64,000 nucleotides of DNA from Desulfuromonadaceae bacterium (GTDB taxonomy: Bacteria > Desulfobacterota > Desulfuromonadia > Geobacterales > Pseudopelobacteraceae), in assembly GCA_028687585.1 (NCBI GenBank), contig JAQTZV010000018.1, forward strand, positions 1-64,000. Direction: 5' to 3'. The notes beneath the pieces are model-generated. The model searched no databases. It saw only the letters and a list, made by a program, of their open reading frames with translations, and was not told the DNA's origin. Numbering within the stretch: the stretch's first letter is position 1; the number at the start of each line of letters is the position of its first letter. The position numbers were made by a program, and so were the translations under genes. This document shows positions 1 through 9,300 of the stretch, in pieces.

Positions 1-123
1 GAAATGCCGCATCGCGGCAACTTCATGACTATGCACAAGATCGAAGGCAAACTCGACCCGGCCAGCTGCTACCGCTGCCACGGCAGAGCAAATAACGAAC
101 GCTGTGTAGCGTGCCATAAATAG
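1..123 (+). CDS. C-terminal end of a multiheme c-type cytochrome (partial)
   Basis: An open frame enters from the left edge and stops at TAG 121-123, giving the last 40 residues of a protein. It contains two CxxCH heme-attachment motifs, CYRCH and CVACH, the second only one residue from the C-terminus. The frame ends 12 bp before the next cytochrome gene, which has its own strong ribosome site, so the two are almost certainly in one operon. The tail is too short to assign a family; an exported multiheme cytochrome is the simple reading. Confidence 0.85.
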   Translation, partial: EMPHRGNFMTMHKIEGKLDPASCYRCHGRANNERCVACHK

Positions 124-135
124 GAGAGGTGAAAG

Positions 136-1341
136 ATGCCCTCAATTACCGCTTTGACCAGAATGTTTTTCGTATCTGCAGTGTGCTGTGCCCTTTTTGC
201 CTGCGGCAACACTAATAATCAGGCCCCGGCGTTAAGCAGCGTCAATAAGCATCCGGATACGTGGCTGACCGCCCACCGGGCGGCCTACCAGCAGAATCGT
301 GATCAGTGCCGTGAATGCCACGGCTCGGAACTGAGGGGCGGCATCACCAAAGTTGACTGCTTCAACCAGGCCGGATTGGGCCAATGCCACGCTGACGGAC
401 ACGGTCCGCGCGCAGTCATTCATCCGGTTCCTTTTAAGGGCACAACCAATCTCAATACGGCACATGGCGCCATGGCCAAAAAAGATTTGACCATCTGCCA
501 GGATTGTCACGGAGAAACAGGTGGCGCCGGAAGTAATCCGCGCTTCAATTTTGTCTATAGCTCATTACCGGCCGGCTGTGAATCGTCAGGCTGCCATGCA
601 GTAAAAATGGCGCATCCAAAGCCGTGGAAAGCGCACTCCTCATCCGGCAACCAGTCAAATGCCTGTGCCCTCTGTCATGGCGCCGGTTTTGAGGGAAGTG
701 CCGGTAATAATTCACCGTCATGCAAAAGTTGCCATGCCGGACTCGTGGCAGGAGTAGCTCCGATAGCTGGTCAATGTGCTTCCTGCCATGGTAATCCCCC
801 CAATGGAACGCTCACTCCGAACAGGGCCGGTTCACACGCCGCTCACCTTGCGCTTACCGCAATATCCGGAAACTGCGCCACCTGCCATACAGGGGGGGGA
901 AGTGGATCAACGAATCACGCGACTACACTGACTATAGCGTTTGCTGCTGACTTCGGCTCAACGGCCTCGTTTAACGGTACTACCTGCAGCAACATATCCT
1001 GCCACGGTGGCCTGGTGTCACCAGTCTGGGGGACAAGTCTGGATGTAATTGCCAACTGCACCGGCTGTCACCAGTCAGCAGCGGCATATCCCGGTTATCA
1101 TACCGGACAGCATTCCTTGCATCTGGCTAAGGGAGTTTTCTGCACTGACTGTCATGATATGACTATTCAGTCTGCTCATTTTGGCAATGTCACCACAAAT
1201 ATCTTTGAGACCCAGCCGAACACGACGTTGCGCAGCTATCTCAACTATAATACGACTGCTCAAAGCTGCATGGTAAGCAACCCGCCTCCACAGGGGGTGC
1301 AGTTCACCGGCTGTCACAGTGGCACAAAGAATTGGCCGTAA
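136..1341 (+). CDS. Multiheme c-type cytochrome lipoprotein (8 CxxCH + 2 CxxxxCH)
   Basis: This 401-residue protein starts with a signal peptide ending in a lipobox (LFAC, about residues 20-23), so it is probably a lipoprotein exposed in the envelope. I count eight CxxCH motifs (CRECH, CQDCH, CALCH, CKSCH, CASCH, CATCH, CTGCH, CTDCH) and two CxxxxCH motifs (CESSGCH, CSNISCH). The CxxxxCH...CxxCH arrangement is the repeat known from large Geobacter cytochromes. The GGAGAGG ribosome site lies 6-12 bp before the ATG. Its likely role is electron transfer across or at the outer membrane, together with the cytochromes downstream. Whether CxxxxCH sites carry heme is not decided by sequence. Confidence 0.9.
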   Translation: MPSITALTRMFFVSAVCCALFACGNTNNQAPALSSVNKHPDTWLTAHRAAYQQNRDQCRECHGSELRGGITKVDCFNQAGLGQCHADGHGPRAVIHPVPFKGTTNLNTAHGAMAKKDLTICQDCHGETGGAGSNPRFNFVYSSLPAGCESSGCHAVKMAHPKPWKAHSSSGNQSNACALCHGAGFEGSAGNNSPSCKSCHAGLVAGVAPIAGQCASCHGNPPNGTLTPNRAGSHAAHLALTAISGNCATCHTGGGSGSTNHATTLTIAFAADFGSTASFNGTTCSNISCHGGLVSPVWGTSLDVIANCTGCHQSAAAYPGYHTGQHSLHLAKGVFCTDCHDMTIQSAHFGNVTTNIFETQPNTTLRSYLNYNTTAQSCMVSNPPPQGVQFTGCHSGTKNWP

Positions 1342-1401
1342 ATGAATATACTTCCGCTACGCAGCACCACTAACCGTTCCCTAATCGGGGAGGACATAGT
1401 T

Positions 1402-4014
1402 ATGACCGCTTCTCTGCACAGATTCATCTGTTATTCAGCTCTCTTGCTTGTGAGCTTGCTACCGTGTACGAACCCGGTATTTGCCGCCACCGCACCTGAT
1501 GTTACAACGCTCACGTCTGTTTCATCGGGTCTCAGCACACCGGTTCGGCTCGCTGCTGACAGCAGCGGAGCCTTGTATGTGAGTGACCCGCGTGGAGGCG
1601 GCGTTGTCAAGTTTGCCAGCAACGGGAGCTATGCGGCTACGATTCCGGTAACTACCGGAATTCTTGGTATTGCGATTGCTTCAAATGGAAACATACTCGT
1701 CAGCCAGGGGAGTTCTGTTGCCGTGTATTCCTCTGGTGGTGTCAAGCAGAGCCAATTCGGAGTCTTTGGTAAAGCAAACGGTATCGCCGTAACAAAAACA
1801 GGTGATATTTTTGTTGTGGATAGCCGTAATAACAATGTCCAAGCCTTCAATGCCAACTACACGCCACGCAACGGTACTGCCAACAGCTTTGGCGGTGCCG
1901 GTACCACCACAGGCAAGTTCCTGCAGCCAACCGGCATTACCTACGAAAAAGCGGCCGATCAACTTGCGGTGACCGACACTCGTAACGGTCGGATCCAGTT
2001 TTTCTCACCAAGCGGTGTGTACCAGAAAAGTATCGGTTCTTTCGGCGCTGGACCGCTCAAATTCACCTCACCTCAATCCGTTTCCTTTGAATACGGTTCA
2101 GATCAATCACTTAAGAGAATCTATGTCGTCGATTCATATCAGAGTACGGTTCAGGTTATTGACGGGATTACCGGTGAATTTATCCGATATATCGGCGGCT
2201 ACGGCGTCACTGAAGGTAAGCTGGTAACTCCCTCGGATATTCTCTTTGATAAAAACAGCCGACTTGTTGTCGCCAATGGCACCGGTAAACTTTCCCTTTT
2301 TGGTGTTGCCGATCCGGCAACCGGTCCGTATCTGCAAATAGATACCGTCCCCCAGGCAACCAACATTGCAACGCTGGCAATTTCAGGAACGACAACCGGC
2401 TCTTCGATATCAATCAGTTCAGGCACAGCAACCGGCACATCAATATCGATCAACGGTACCCTCTGGAATGGAAATATTGCCCTTGCTACCGGCGGTAACA
2501 CCATCACTGTTGTCGCAACTGATGCAAAAGGGTTCGCCACTTCCAGAACGGTTCAGGTAACAGCTATTGCGCCAACCGCCAACCCGGTGAGATTGACCGT
2601 ATCACCTGTTGCGTCACAGACATCACAATCAACCCTGGCTCTCTCCGGAACCGTCACCTCGGGCGGCAGTGTCACCGTGAACGGTGCGGCAGCAACTGTT
2701 ACCGGAACCGGTTGGAGTACTACTGTTCCGCTCAGCAGTGGCGCCAACTCGCTCAATATAGCAGCCAGTAAATCCGGCATGGGGACCAGCACGGTGAACC
2801 TGTCCATAATCCTCGATACCAGCATACCGGTCATTGCCACACGCCTCCCCTCACCAGGCAGTGTTTTCAGCACTCCGATGCAGACGATTTCCGGCACCGT
2901 AAGTTCCTCAAGCGCCGTGACTATGATGCTCACCGTAAATGGGGTGACTCAGGCTGTTCCGGTCAGTGACGGAGTTTTTTCCCTTCCGCTTCTGCTCACG
3001 ATCGGCAGCAACAGTATCACTGTTTCTGGGGTTGACTCTTATGGCTCCGCGAGCCAGCCGTTAGCCACTTCTGTTGTGTACGACCCGCAGTTCCCACAAA
3101 TTACAGTATCATCTCCAGCCGCTGCCGTAAGCGGGACGGCACTGTATAAGCTGGCAGGGACAGTGACCGGCGGCAGCAGCGTTACGATAAACGGGATGCA
3201 GAATGCAACGGTCAGCGGAACGACCTGGAGTGCAGATGTGCAGCTCACCCCCGGCATGAACAGTTTTGAAGTCAAAGCAACGACTCCTTCCAATCTGTCT
3301 GCAACAGCAATGACGTCAGTAGCGTACTCACCAGGCGTACCTTCTCTCTCAATTACGTCGCCGGCAAAAGATTCACCGGTCGCAACAGCAAATTCCACCA
3401 TTTTCGGGACAGCCTCTCCCGGCGCCACGGTTACCGCCCGGGTAAACGGCATTCCGGTATCGGTGGCAACTTCTGCTTCAGGAGCTTTCTCGATTGCCCT
3501 TCCTGTCATGACCTCGCGCGACGTCTACACGGTCACTGTAAGTGCCACAGACGCCGCCGGAGCAACATCAACCAGCTCCAGGTCTATTCTCTATGACCCG
3601 ACTCCGCCGGTAATTACGACGGTGTCAACGTCTCCCATCAAGGTCACTGCGGCGGTATTGGCTGCTAAAGATAAAAACGGGCCGGTCGGCACAGTAATTT
3701 ATTCAGGCGGAGTGGCTACTCTCGACCTGACCGGCGTTGTCTACGACCCGGTGACCCTCAATATCCAGGCTTTTTCACCTGCGGGTTTGAGCAGCAGGAA
3801 TGGTGATATAACCCTTGATGGAGTGGTGGATATTTCCGATGCTCTCAAAGCCTTGAGGGTGCTGGCGGGACTTGATCCGCAACCGTCGTTTGAGCAGATG
3901 CTGCATGGTGATATCGGTCCTGCTGCTCATGGTGAAACAACTACAGATAACCAAATTCGTATGTCAGATGTCGTCGTTATTCTGGAAAAAATTATCGGTT
4001 TGTCGTCGTGGTAA
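1402..4014 (+). CDS. Secreted NHL beta-propeller / Ig-like repeat protein with dockerin-like C-terminus
   Basis: The start is set at ATG 1402, which follows GGGGAGGA and opens a clear signal peptide ending near VFAA; the frame is open 60 bp further upstream without a ribosome site. The 870-residue product has an N-terminal NHL-type beta-propeller (about residues 30-300, repeats such as GIAVTKTGDIFVVDSRNNNV). Several Ig-like or bacterial adhesin-type repeats follow, with recurring NGTTWSADVQLTPGMNSF-like segments. At the C-terminus is a duplicated dockerin-like calcium motif (GDITLDGVVDISDAL, then DNQIRMSDVVVILEKIIGL). It has no heme motif although it sits between cytochrome genes. A scaffold or surface-adhesion role for the cytochrome assembly is inference. 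Confidence 0.8.
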   Translation: MTASLHRFICYSALLLVSLLPCTNPVFAATAPDVTTLTSVSSGLSTPVRLAADSSGALYVSDPRGGGVVKFASNGSYAATIPVTTGILGIAIASNGNILVSQGSSVAVYSSGGVKQSQFGVFGKANGIAVTKTGDIFVVDSRNNNVQAFNANYTPRNGTANSFGGAGTTTGKFLQPTGITYEKAADQLAVTDTRNGRIQFFSPSGVYQKSIGSFGAGPLKFTSPQSVSFEYGSDQSLKRIYVVDSYQSTVQVIDGITGEFIRYIGGYGVTEGKLVTPSDILFDKNSRLVVANGTGKLSLFGVADPATGPYLQIDTVPQATNIATLAISGTTTGSSISISSGTATGTSISINGTLWNGNIALATGGNTITVVATDAKGFATSRTVQVTAIAPTANPVRLTVSPVASQTSQSTLALSGTVTSGGSVTVNGAAATVTGTGWSTTVPLSSGANSLNIAASKSGMGTSTVNLSIILDTSIPVIATRLPSPGSVFSTPMQTISGTVSSSSAVTMMLTVNGVTQAVPVSDGVFSLPLLLTIGSNSITVSGVDSYGSASQPLATSVVYDPQFPQITVSSPAAAVSGTALYKLAGTVTGGSSVTINGMQNATVSGTTWSADVQLTPGMNSFEVKATTPSNLSATAMTSVAYSPGVPSLSITSPAKDSPVATANSTIFGTASPGATVTARVNGIPVSVATSASGAFSIALPVMTSRDVYTVTVSATDAAGATSTSSRSILYDPTPPVITTVSTSPIKVTAAVLAAKDKNGPVGTVIYSGGVATLDLTGVVYDPVTLNIQAFSPAGLSSRNGDITLDGVVDISDALKALRVLAGLDPQPSFEQMLHGDIGPAAHGETTTDNQIRMSDVVVILEKIIGLSSW

Positions 4015-4046
4015 CAATAAACTCGGCGCCATGCAACGGAGTTTCT

Positions 4047-4562
4047 ATGAGAAAAATATGTTCCGGTATTTCATTGTTTGCCCTTTGTATCTTTCTTCAG
4101 GCATGTGGAGGCGGGGGAGGCGAAAGTGTTGTGCCTCGTGCGCAGAAAACGGCCATCGTTGAGTTTGCAACATTTACAACCAATACCAATGCAAATGCCC
4201 TGACAGAGGGGGTAACCATGTCAGCCAGGCTTCCCGAAGGAGTTACCGTAGCCACTGACCAGGGCAGCAGTATCACAATCAGCGGGGCTCTGGTTGGTGT
4301 TCACAACTTCCTGATATCTTTTCCTACGTATGCTTCGGCAACGAATGAAGTAACATTCTACGCAACAAACGTGAGCAACACCGCTGCGAACGTTGTCTTT
4401 GCCAGACTTATATGCGATGTCAAGCCGGGGTACACGTTGAGTGCCGCGCAATTCTCATCAATTACTCCAACAGTATTTGAGCCGATAGGACCTGGAGGAT
4501 CGGATCTTAAACAGGTGAGCCCGCCCGTCCTCCCGAATATTTCCGTCACTTTTGGATATTAA
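4047..4562 (+). CDS. Small predicted lipoprotein of unknown function
   Basis: ATG 4047 is preceded by CGGAG and opens a lipoprotein signal ending FLQACGGGG (Cys near residue 20). The frame is open from 4008 but only this start gives an export signal. The mature part (about 150 residues) is Thr/Val/Asn-rich and looks beta-structured, with a motif reading VFARLICDVKPGYTLSAAQF near the end. I do not recognise the family. Similar small lipoproteins with a cohesin-like fold exist in bacterial surface systems, and the preceding gene ends in a dockerin-like module, so a partner role is conceivable. That is speculation from gene order only. Confidence 0.75.
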   Translation: MRKICSGISLFALCIFLQACGGGGGESVVPRAQKTAIVEFATFTTNTNANALTEGVTMSARLPEGVTVATDQGSSITISGALVGVHNFLISFPTYASATNEVTFYATNVSNTAANVVFARLICDVKPGYTLSAAQFSSITPTVFEPIGPGGSDLKQVSPPVLPNISVTFGY

Positions 4563-4634
4563 TACCATGCATCGTTTAACATCATGGATTACACCCATAG
4601 ACCGTTTGTTGTTCATGTTGTTCAGGAGTCAACT

Positions 4635-7600
4635 ATGAAGAAATCGACATCATTTGCTCTGATTGTTTTGGTACAGGCTCTGCTGCTTACTGTTGGCGCG
4701 TTTGCAGCAACAACGGTCTCCCCGCCACATTACGATGAAGCTGCCGGTCTTGTATGTTCGACCTGCCATACAAGTCATCTCACCCTTGGCAGTACCGGCT
4801 ATAACAACGTATGCCTGACCTGCCATCGCCCCGGCGATCCTGCCGCCGGCAGCAAACCGATCACCCTGGCTGATGCTGCAGATCCTTTTGACGGCCACTC
4901 AACAGACGGTATCTCCAAAACGTATCAGACTTCACACCGTTGGGACGGCTCTACCACAAACCCTCAAGCAGGGGCTCGGCCTCCCGTTCAGGCGCAAATG
5001 ACGACCTCCGGCCTGCTTTCACGAACCGGTGGACAACTGGCATGCGTCAGCTGTCACAATCAGCATTCCAATGCCAACGGCAAATTTTTACGTATGGCAA
5101 ACGACCGGGATCAGATGTGTCTCGATTGTCACAGCAGCCGGAATACAACAGATCACACGAAAGGGACTCATCCGGTAGGGGTCGTATATGACGGTTCAAA
5201 AACCGGTTTCAAGCCAATTGCTGCCAACAGTGCAAATCCTTCTGCAGACCTTAATAACTATCTAAAGAACGGCACTGTTTCCTGCTCCACCTGCCATGGC
5301 GTCCACTTTACCGATTCACGCAGCAGTACGGTTGACGGCAGCAGTAAATTTGCCAATTTGAGCAGCGGGGACGGGTATATTCTGCGGGTAAGTCCTTATG
5401 GGAAAAGTGCCAGTGACCTAAATATCTGCACAAACTGCCATAACGGAAAAATGAATCACAATCTTTCTCTGCGGAGTGGAAAGCCTGCCGTACAGTGTAA
5501 CCATTGTCATTCCGGCCATGTAGAATATGACCCAGCGGCAACAGGCAGTGAAACAACGCCAAATGTGTATCTCGTGCGCCGCTACCTTACGTACACAACT
5601 GCCGGGCGTATTAGCAAACGTATTATATACAACTCAACGACAACTAAAAATTTCTATAGTGCAAGTGGCGGAGGTGTTTGTCAGAGTTGCCATAATCCCC
5701 CCTTCGACCACCTGTCGGGCGGTGCCGTAGAACCCGGGCATTTAGATTGTGCCATGTGTCATAATCACAATGATCCAGCGGGATCTTTTAGTGTCGGCGC
5801 AGGCGGCTGTACCAGCTGTCACGGGCAACCTCCTTCGACAAGCGGTTCCGGCGGCCCTACCGGCAAAGCAGCGGGATATACAACCTTCAACGAATCATTG
5901 ACGCCGCACGCAAGTCACGCGGGAGGTACACAATACAACTTTTCATGCTCTGAGTGTCATGCAGGAAATACTCATAACTCCGGAAGCACCTATACGGATG
6001 TCTTTAAATCGACTGTTGGCATAATAGCCGGGACTTCAGCTATCTATGCGTCACCCACATGCAGCAGTGTATATTGTCACAGCAGCGGGAGAGGGACATA
6101 TAAAGGCGGTATCAATACGGTGGCCTGGGGAAATAATAAAGGTTCCATAATCGGTCAGACATCCGAATGCACTACCTGTCACGACACATCCACATACTCG
6201 ACTTCCCATGACAAGCATATCACCGCTAACTCGTATGGCTGTGTCACCTGTCACGCAGCGACAGTCAGTGCTAATACCGTGTTGCTGGGTGCTGCCAAGC
6301 TTGCCGGAGGTGCGCATGTTAACGGCGCAAAGGATGTGACGTTTTCTGGGATAGCACCTGCAATTGGTACATCGTGCGCCACCGTCTGGTGCCATGGTGG
6401 TAATACACCCCTTATTCCGCAGAACAGTCCCGTCAGAACGGCACCGGTCTGGGGGACTCCATTCCCGACCACCTCTACATTAGGCAGCGGCGGTCCTGCC
6501 GGCACATCCGGCAGCGGCTACTGTGCCCAGTGCCACGGCTATCCGCCGCTGACCGCCAGCCATACCGGTAAAACTGCGGCAACCTGCGTCGGGTGTCATT
6601 CACATATCAACAGCGATGCCCTGACCTTCAGTGACAAAACCAAGCATATAAATGGGACAATTGATGCGAGCGGCGGCCATGTCTTCCCGTACTCCGGTTC
6701 TCTGCATCTGAGCGCTGCCGGTACGACACCATGGTCTAGCTGCACCGGTTGCCACAGCAACACAGCGGGTAGTTACCCGGTTGCCGCAGGAACGGCGCCA
6801 AATTGCCAGGCCTGCCACATCGGCGGTCTGAAAGCGCCATCCGGCACGTCATCCTGCTATGACTGTCACGGCGCAACGGCAACCAACGGCCTGCCAACCG
6901 GCACATCATTCCCGAATATCGCCGGCTCACATGCGGTGCATGCGGCAGTCACTTCCGCCTGCACCACCTGCCACAACGGCGGCGGTAATGGGGTCGTTAC
7001 CCATGGCTCCAGCAACCGGACTGCGGCGACTGCAGCCAGCGTTACCGTCGCCTTCACCGGTCAGGGTGCAAGCCCTGCCTGGACATTGGCAACCAACACA
7101 TGTTCCGCAACCTACTGCCACGGCCAGGGTGCACCAACCTGGGGTGCCACCACTGCCGCCCCGGTCAACGGTTTCCCCTACTCAGCCACTCAATGTGAGA
7201 AATGTCACGGTTCAGCCGCGACCAACCCGTTCTACTCAACCGCAATTCCGAAAGTGACCGCCAACACGGACGCCCATACCGGCGCCCATAGCGACCACCT
7301 CTCCGGAACCAAAAACATCAGCAGCGCCATCGCCTGCCTTGAATGCCATGCCGTTCCGGCGACGGTAACCGCTGCCGGTCATATGGACGGCACCACGCTG
7401 GTCGCCTTTAACGGCACACTGGCAAAATCGAATACAACAACTGCGACCACCTGTGCCACCACCTGGTGCCACGGCGGCAATACAACGCTTATCCCGCAGA
7501 ACAGCCCGGCACGAACCGCACCGGTCTGGGGAACCCGCTTCCCGACCACCTCCACATTAGGCAGCGGCGGCCCTGCCGGCACATCCGGCAGCGGCTACTG

Positions 7601-9272
7601 TGCCCAGTGCCACGGCTATCCGCCGTTGACCGCCAGCCATACCGGTAAAACTGCGGCAACCTGCGTAGGGTGTCATTCACATATCAACAGCGATGCCCTG
7701 ACCTTCAGTGACAAAACCAAGCATATAAATGGGACAATTGATGCGAGCGGCGGCCATGTCTTCCCGTACTCCGGTTCTCTGCATCTGAGCGCTGCCGGTA
7801 CGACACCATGGTCTAGCTGCACCGGTTGCCACAGCAACACAGCGGGTAGTTACCCGGTTGCCGCAGGAACGGCGCCAAATTGCCAGGCCTGCCACATCGG
7901 CGGTCTGAAAGCGCCATCCGGCACGTCATCCTGCTATGACTGTCACGGCGCAACGGCAACCAACGGCCTGCCAACCGGCACATCATTCCCGAATATCGCC
8001 GGCTCACATGCGGTGCATGCGGCAGTCACTTCCGCCTGCACCACCTGCCACAACGGCGGCGGTAATGGGGTCGTTACCCATGGCTCCAGCAACCGGACTG
8101 CGGCGACTGCAGCCAGCGTTACCGTCGCCTTCACCGGTCAGGGTGCAAGCCCTGCCTGGACATTGGCAACCAACACATGTTCCGCAACCTACTGCCACGG
8201 CCAGGGTGCACCAACCTGGGGTGCCACCACTGCCGCCCCGGTCAACGGTTTCCCCTACTCAGCCACTCAATGTGAGAAATGTCACGGTTCAGCCGCGACC
8301 AACCCGTTCTACTCAACCGCAATTCCGAAAGTGACCGCCAACACGGACGCCCATACCGGCGCCCATAGCGACCACCTCTCCGGAACCAAAAACATCAGCA
8401 GCGCCATCGCCTGCCTTGAATGCCATGCCGTTCCGGCGACGGTAACCGCTGCCGGTCATATGGACGGCACCACGCTGGTCGCCTTTAACGGCACACTGGC
8501 AAAATCGAATACAACAACTGCGACCACCTGTGCCACCACCTGGTGCCACGGCGGCAATACAACGCTTATCCCGCAGAACAGCCCGGCACGAACCGCACCG
8601 GTCTGGGGAACCCGCTTCCCGACCACCTCCACATTAGGCAGCGGCGGCCCTGCCGGCACATCCGGCAGCGGCTACTGTGCCCAGTGCCACGGCTATCCGC
8701 CGCTGACCGCCAGCCATACCGGTAAAATTGCGGCAACCTGCGTCGGGTGTCATTCACATATCAACAGCGACGGACTGACATTCAACGACAAGACCAAACA
8801 TATTGATGGTGCTTTGCAGGCAGCCGGTGGAAACTGCAACAGTTGTCATGATTACGACAGTGTCGGGTCCGTGTGGAGTGGTGCACCGACCAACCGTTAT
8901 ACAACAACCGGCACGTGGGGTATGAATGCCATTTCCGCCGGCAATACCGGCTGGGGTGCACATGCTAAACACATCAACTACATCAAGGCACGACTCAACA
9001 TAAGTACCCCGCTTGACCCGCTTAACCAGACTTTTGGAGTAGCCAATCCCAAGTATGTTTGTGGCACCTGCCACACGGTGAACGCTGCCAATCATAACGA
9101 TGCAAACCGCAGCATCAACTTTAACGATGGCGGCAATATGTTGGCTCCAAGTAACGCAGCCCAGCAATCGTTGTTATACGTGACGGGAACCAACCCGGGA
9201 TATGATACTATCGCTCGGACGTGCTCAAACTTAAGTTGTCACTATTTCACTTCACCAGCCTGGTCTAATTGA
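4635..9272 (+). CDS. Giant multiheme c-type cytochrome (33 CxxCH + 7 CxxxxCH)
   Basis: The start is ATG 4635 after CAGGAGTC; it opens a signal peptide (KKSTSFALIVLVQALLL...AFAA). In the 1,545-residue product I count 33 CxxCH motifs and 7 CxxxxCH motifs (CSSVYCH, CATVWCH, CSATYCH twice, CATTWCH twice, CSNLSCH), so up to 40 hemes. The first third has spaced CxxCH pairs. The middle is built from CxxxxCH...CxxCH blocks typical of Geobacter, and two of these blocks are near-identical 359-residue copies. The C-terminus is also heme-bearing (CNSCH, CGTCH, CSNLSCH). There is no membrane anchor beyond the signal, so a periplasmic or extracellular electron conduit is likely. The exact heme number is uncertain because CxxxxCH may be unoccupied. 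Confidence 0.92.
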   Translation: MKKSTSFALIVLVQALLLTVGAFAATTVSPPHYDEAAGLVCSTCHTSHLTLGSTGYNNVCLTCHRPGDPAAGSKPITLADAADPFDGHSTDGISKTYQTSHRWDGSTTNPQAGARPPVQAQMTTSGLLSRTGGQLACVSCHNQHSNANGKFLRMANDRDQMCLDCHSSRNTTDHTKGTHPVGVVYDGSKTGFKPIAANSANPSADLNNYLKNGTVSCSTCHGVHFTDSRSSTVDGSSKFANLSSGDGYILRVSPYGKSASDLNICTNCHNGKMNHNLSLRSGKPAVQCNHCHSGHVEYDPAATGSETTPNVYLVRRYLTYTTAGRISKRIIYNSTTTKNFYSASGGGVCQSCHNPPFDHLSGGAVEPGHLDCAMCHNHNDPAGSFSVGAGGCTSCHGQPPSTSGSGGPTGKAAGYTTFNESLTPHASHAGGTQYNFSCSECHAGNTHNSGSTYTDVFKSTVGIIAGTSAIYASPTCSSVYCHSSGRGTYKGGINTVAWGNNKGSIIGQTSECTTCHDTSTYSTSHDKHITANSYGCVTCHAATVSANTVLLGAAKLAGGAHVNGAKDVTFSGIAPAIGTSCATVWCHGGNTPLIPQNSPVRTAPVWGTPFPTTSTLGSGGPAGTSGSGYCAQCHGYPPLTASHTGKTAATCVGCHSHINSDALTFSDKTKHINGTIDASGGHVFPYSGSLHLSAAGTTPWSSCTGCHSNTAGSYPVAAGTAPNCQACHIGGLKAPSGTSSCYDCHGATATNGLPTGTSFPNIAGSHAVHAAVTSACTTCHNGGGNGVVTHGSSNRTAATAASVTVAFTGQGASPAWTLATNTCSATYCHGQGAPTWGATTAAPVNGFPYSATQCEKCHGSAATNPFYSTAIPKVTANTDAHTGAHSDHLSGTKNISSAIACLECHAVPATVTAAGHMDGTTLVAFNGTLAKSNTTTATTCATTWCHGGNTTLIPQNSPARTAPVWGTRFPTTSTLGSGGPAGTSGSGYCAQCHGYPPLTASHTGKTAATCVGCHSHINSDALTFSDKTKHINGTIDASGGHVFPYSGSLHLSAAGTTPWSSCTGCHSNTAGSYPVAAGTAPNCQACHIGGLKAPSGTSSCYDCHGATATNGLPTGTSFPNIAGSHAVHAAVTSACTTCHNGGGNGVVTHGSSNRTAATAASVTVAFTGQGASPAWTLATNTCSATYCHGQGAPTWGATTAAPVNGFPYSATQCEKCHGSAATNPFYSTAIPKVTANTDAHTGAHSDHLSGTKNISSAIACLECHAVPATVTAAGHMDGTTLVAFNGTLAKSNTTTATTCATTWCHGGNTTLIPQNSPARTAPVWGTRFPTTSTLGSGGPAGTSGSGYCAQCHGYPPLTASHTGKIAATCVGCHSHINSDGLTFNDKTKHIDGALQAAGGNCNSCHDYDSVGSVWSGAPTNRYTTTGTWGMNAISAGNTGWGAHAKHINYIKARLNISTPLDPLNQTFGVANPKYVCGTCHTVNAANHNDANRSINFNDGGNMLAPSNAAQQSLLYVTGTNPGYDTIARTCSNLSCHYFTSPAWSN
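6391..8770 (+). repeat. In-frame tandem duplication, unit 1,077 bp (2 full copies + about 225 bp)
   Basis: Positions 6391-7467 and 7468-8544 align at a constant offset of 1,077 bp (359 codons), and a partial third copy runs from 8545 to about 8770. From about 6604 on the first two copies appear base-for-base identical by eye. The first roughly 200 bp of copy 1 differ at scattered sites from copies 2 and 3. Each full unit adds eight CxxCH and two CxxxxCH motifs to the cytochrome. The near identity points to a recent duplication or ongoing gene conversion. Confidence 0.93.
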
Positions 9273-9300
9273 CGTACTTTTGTGCGGGAGGATTATTAAT

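Noticed and set aside
6600..8757. Pairs of identical short frames on both strands about 1,077 bp apart
   Set aside because: They are shadows repeated because the cytochrome gene itself is tandemly duplicated, not separate repeated genes.
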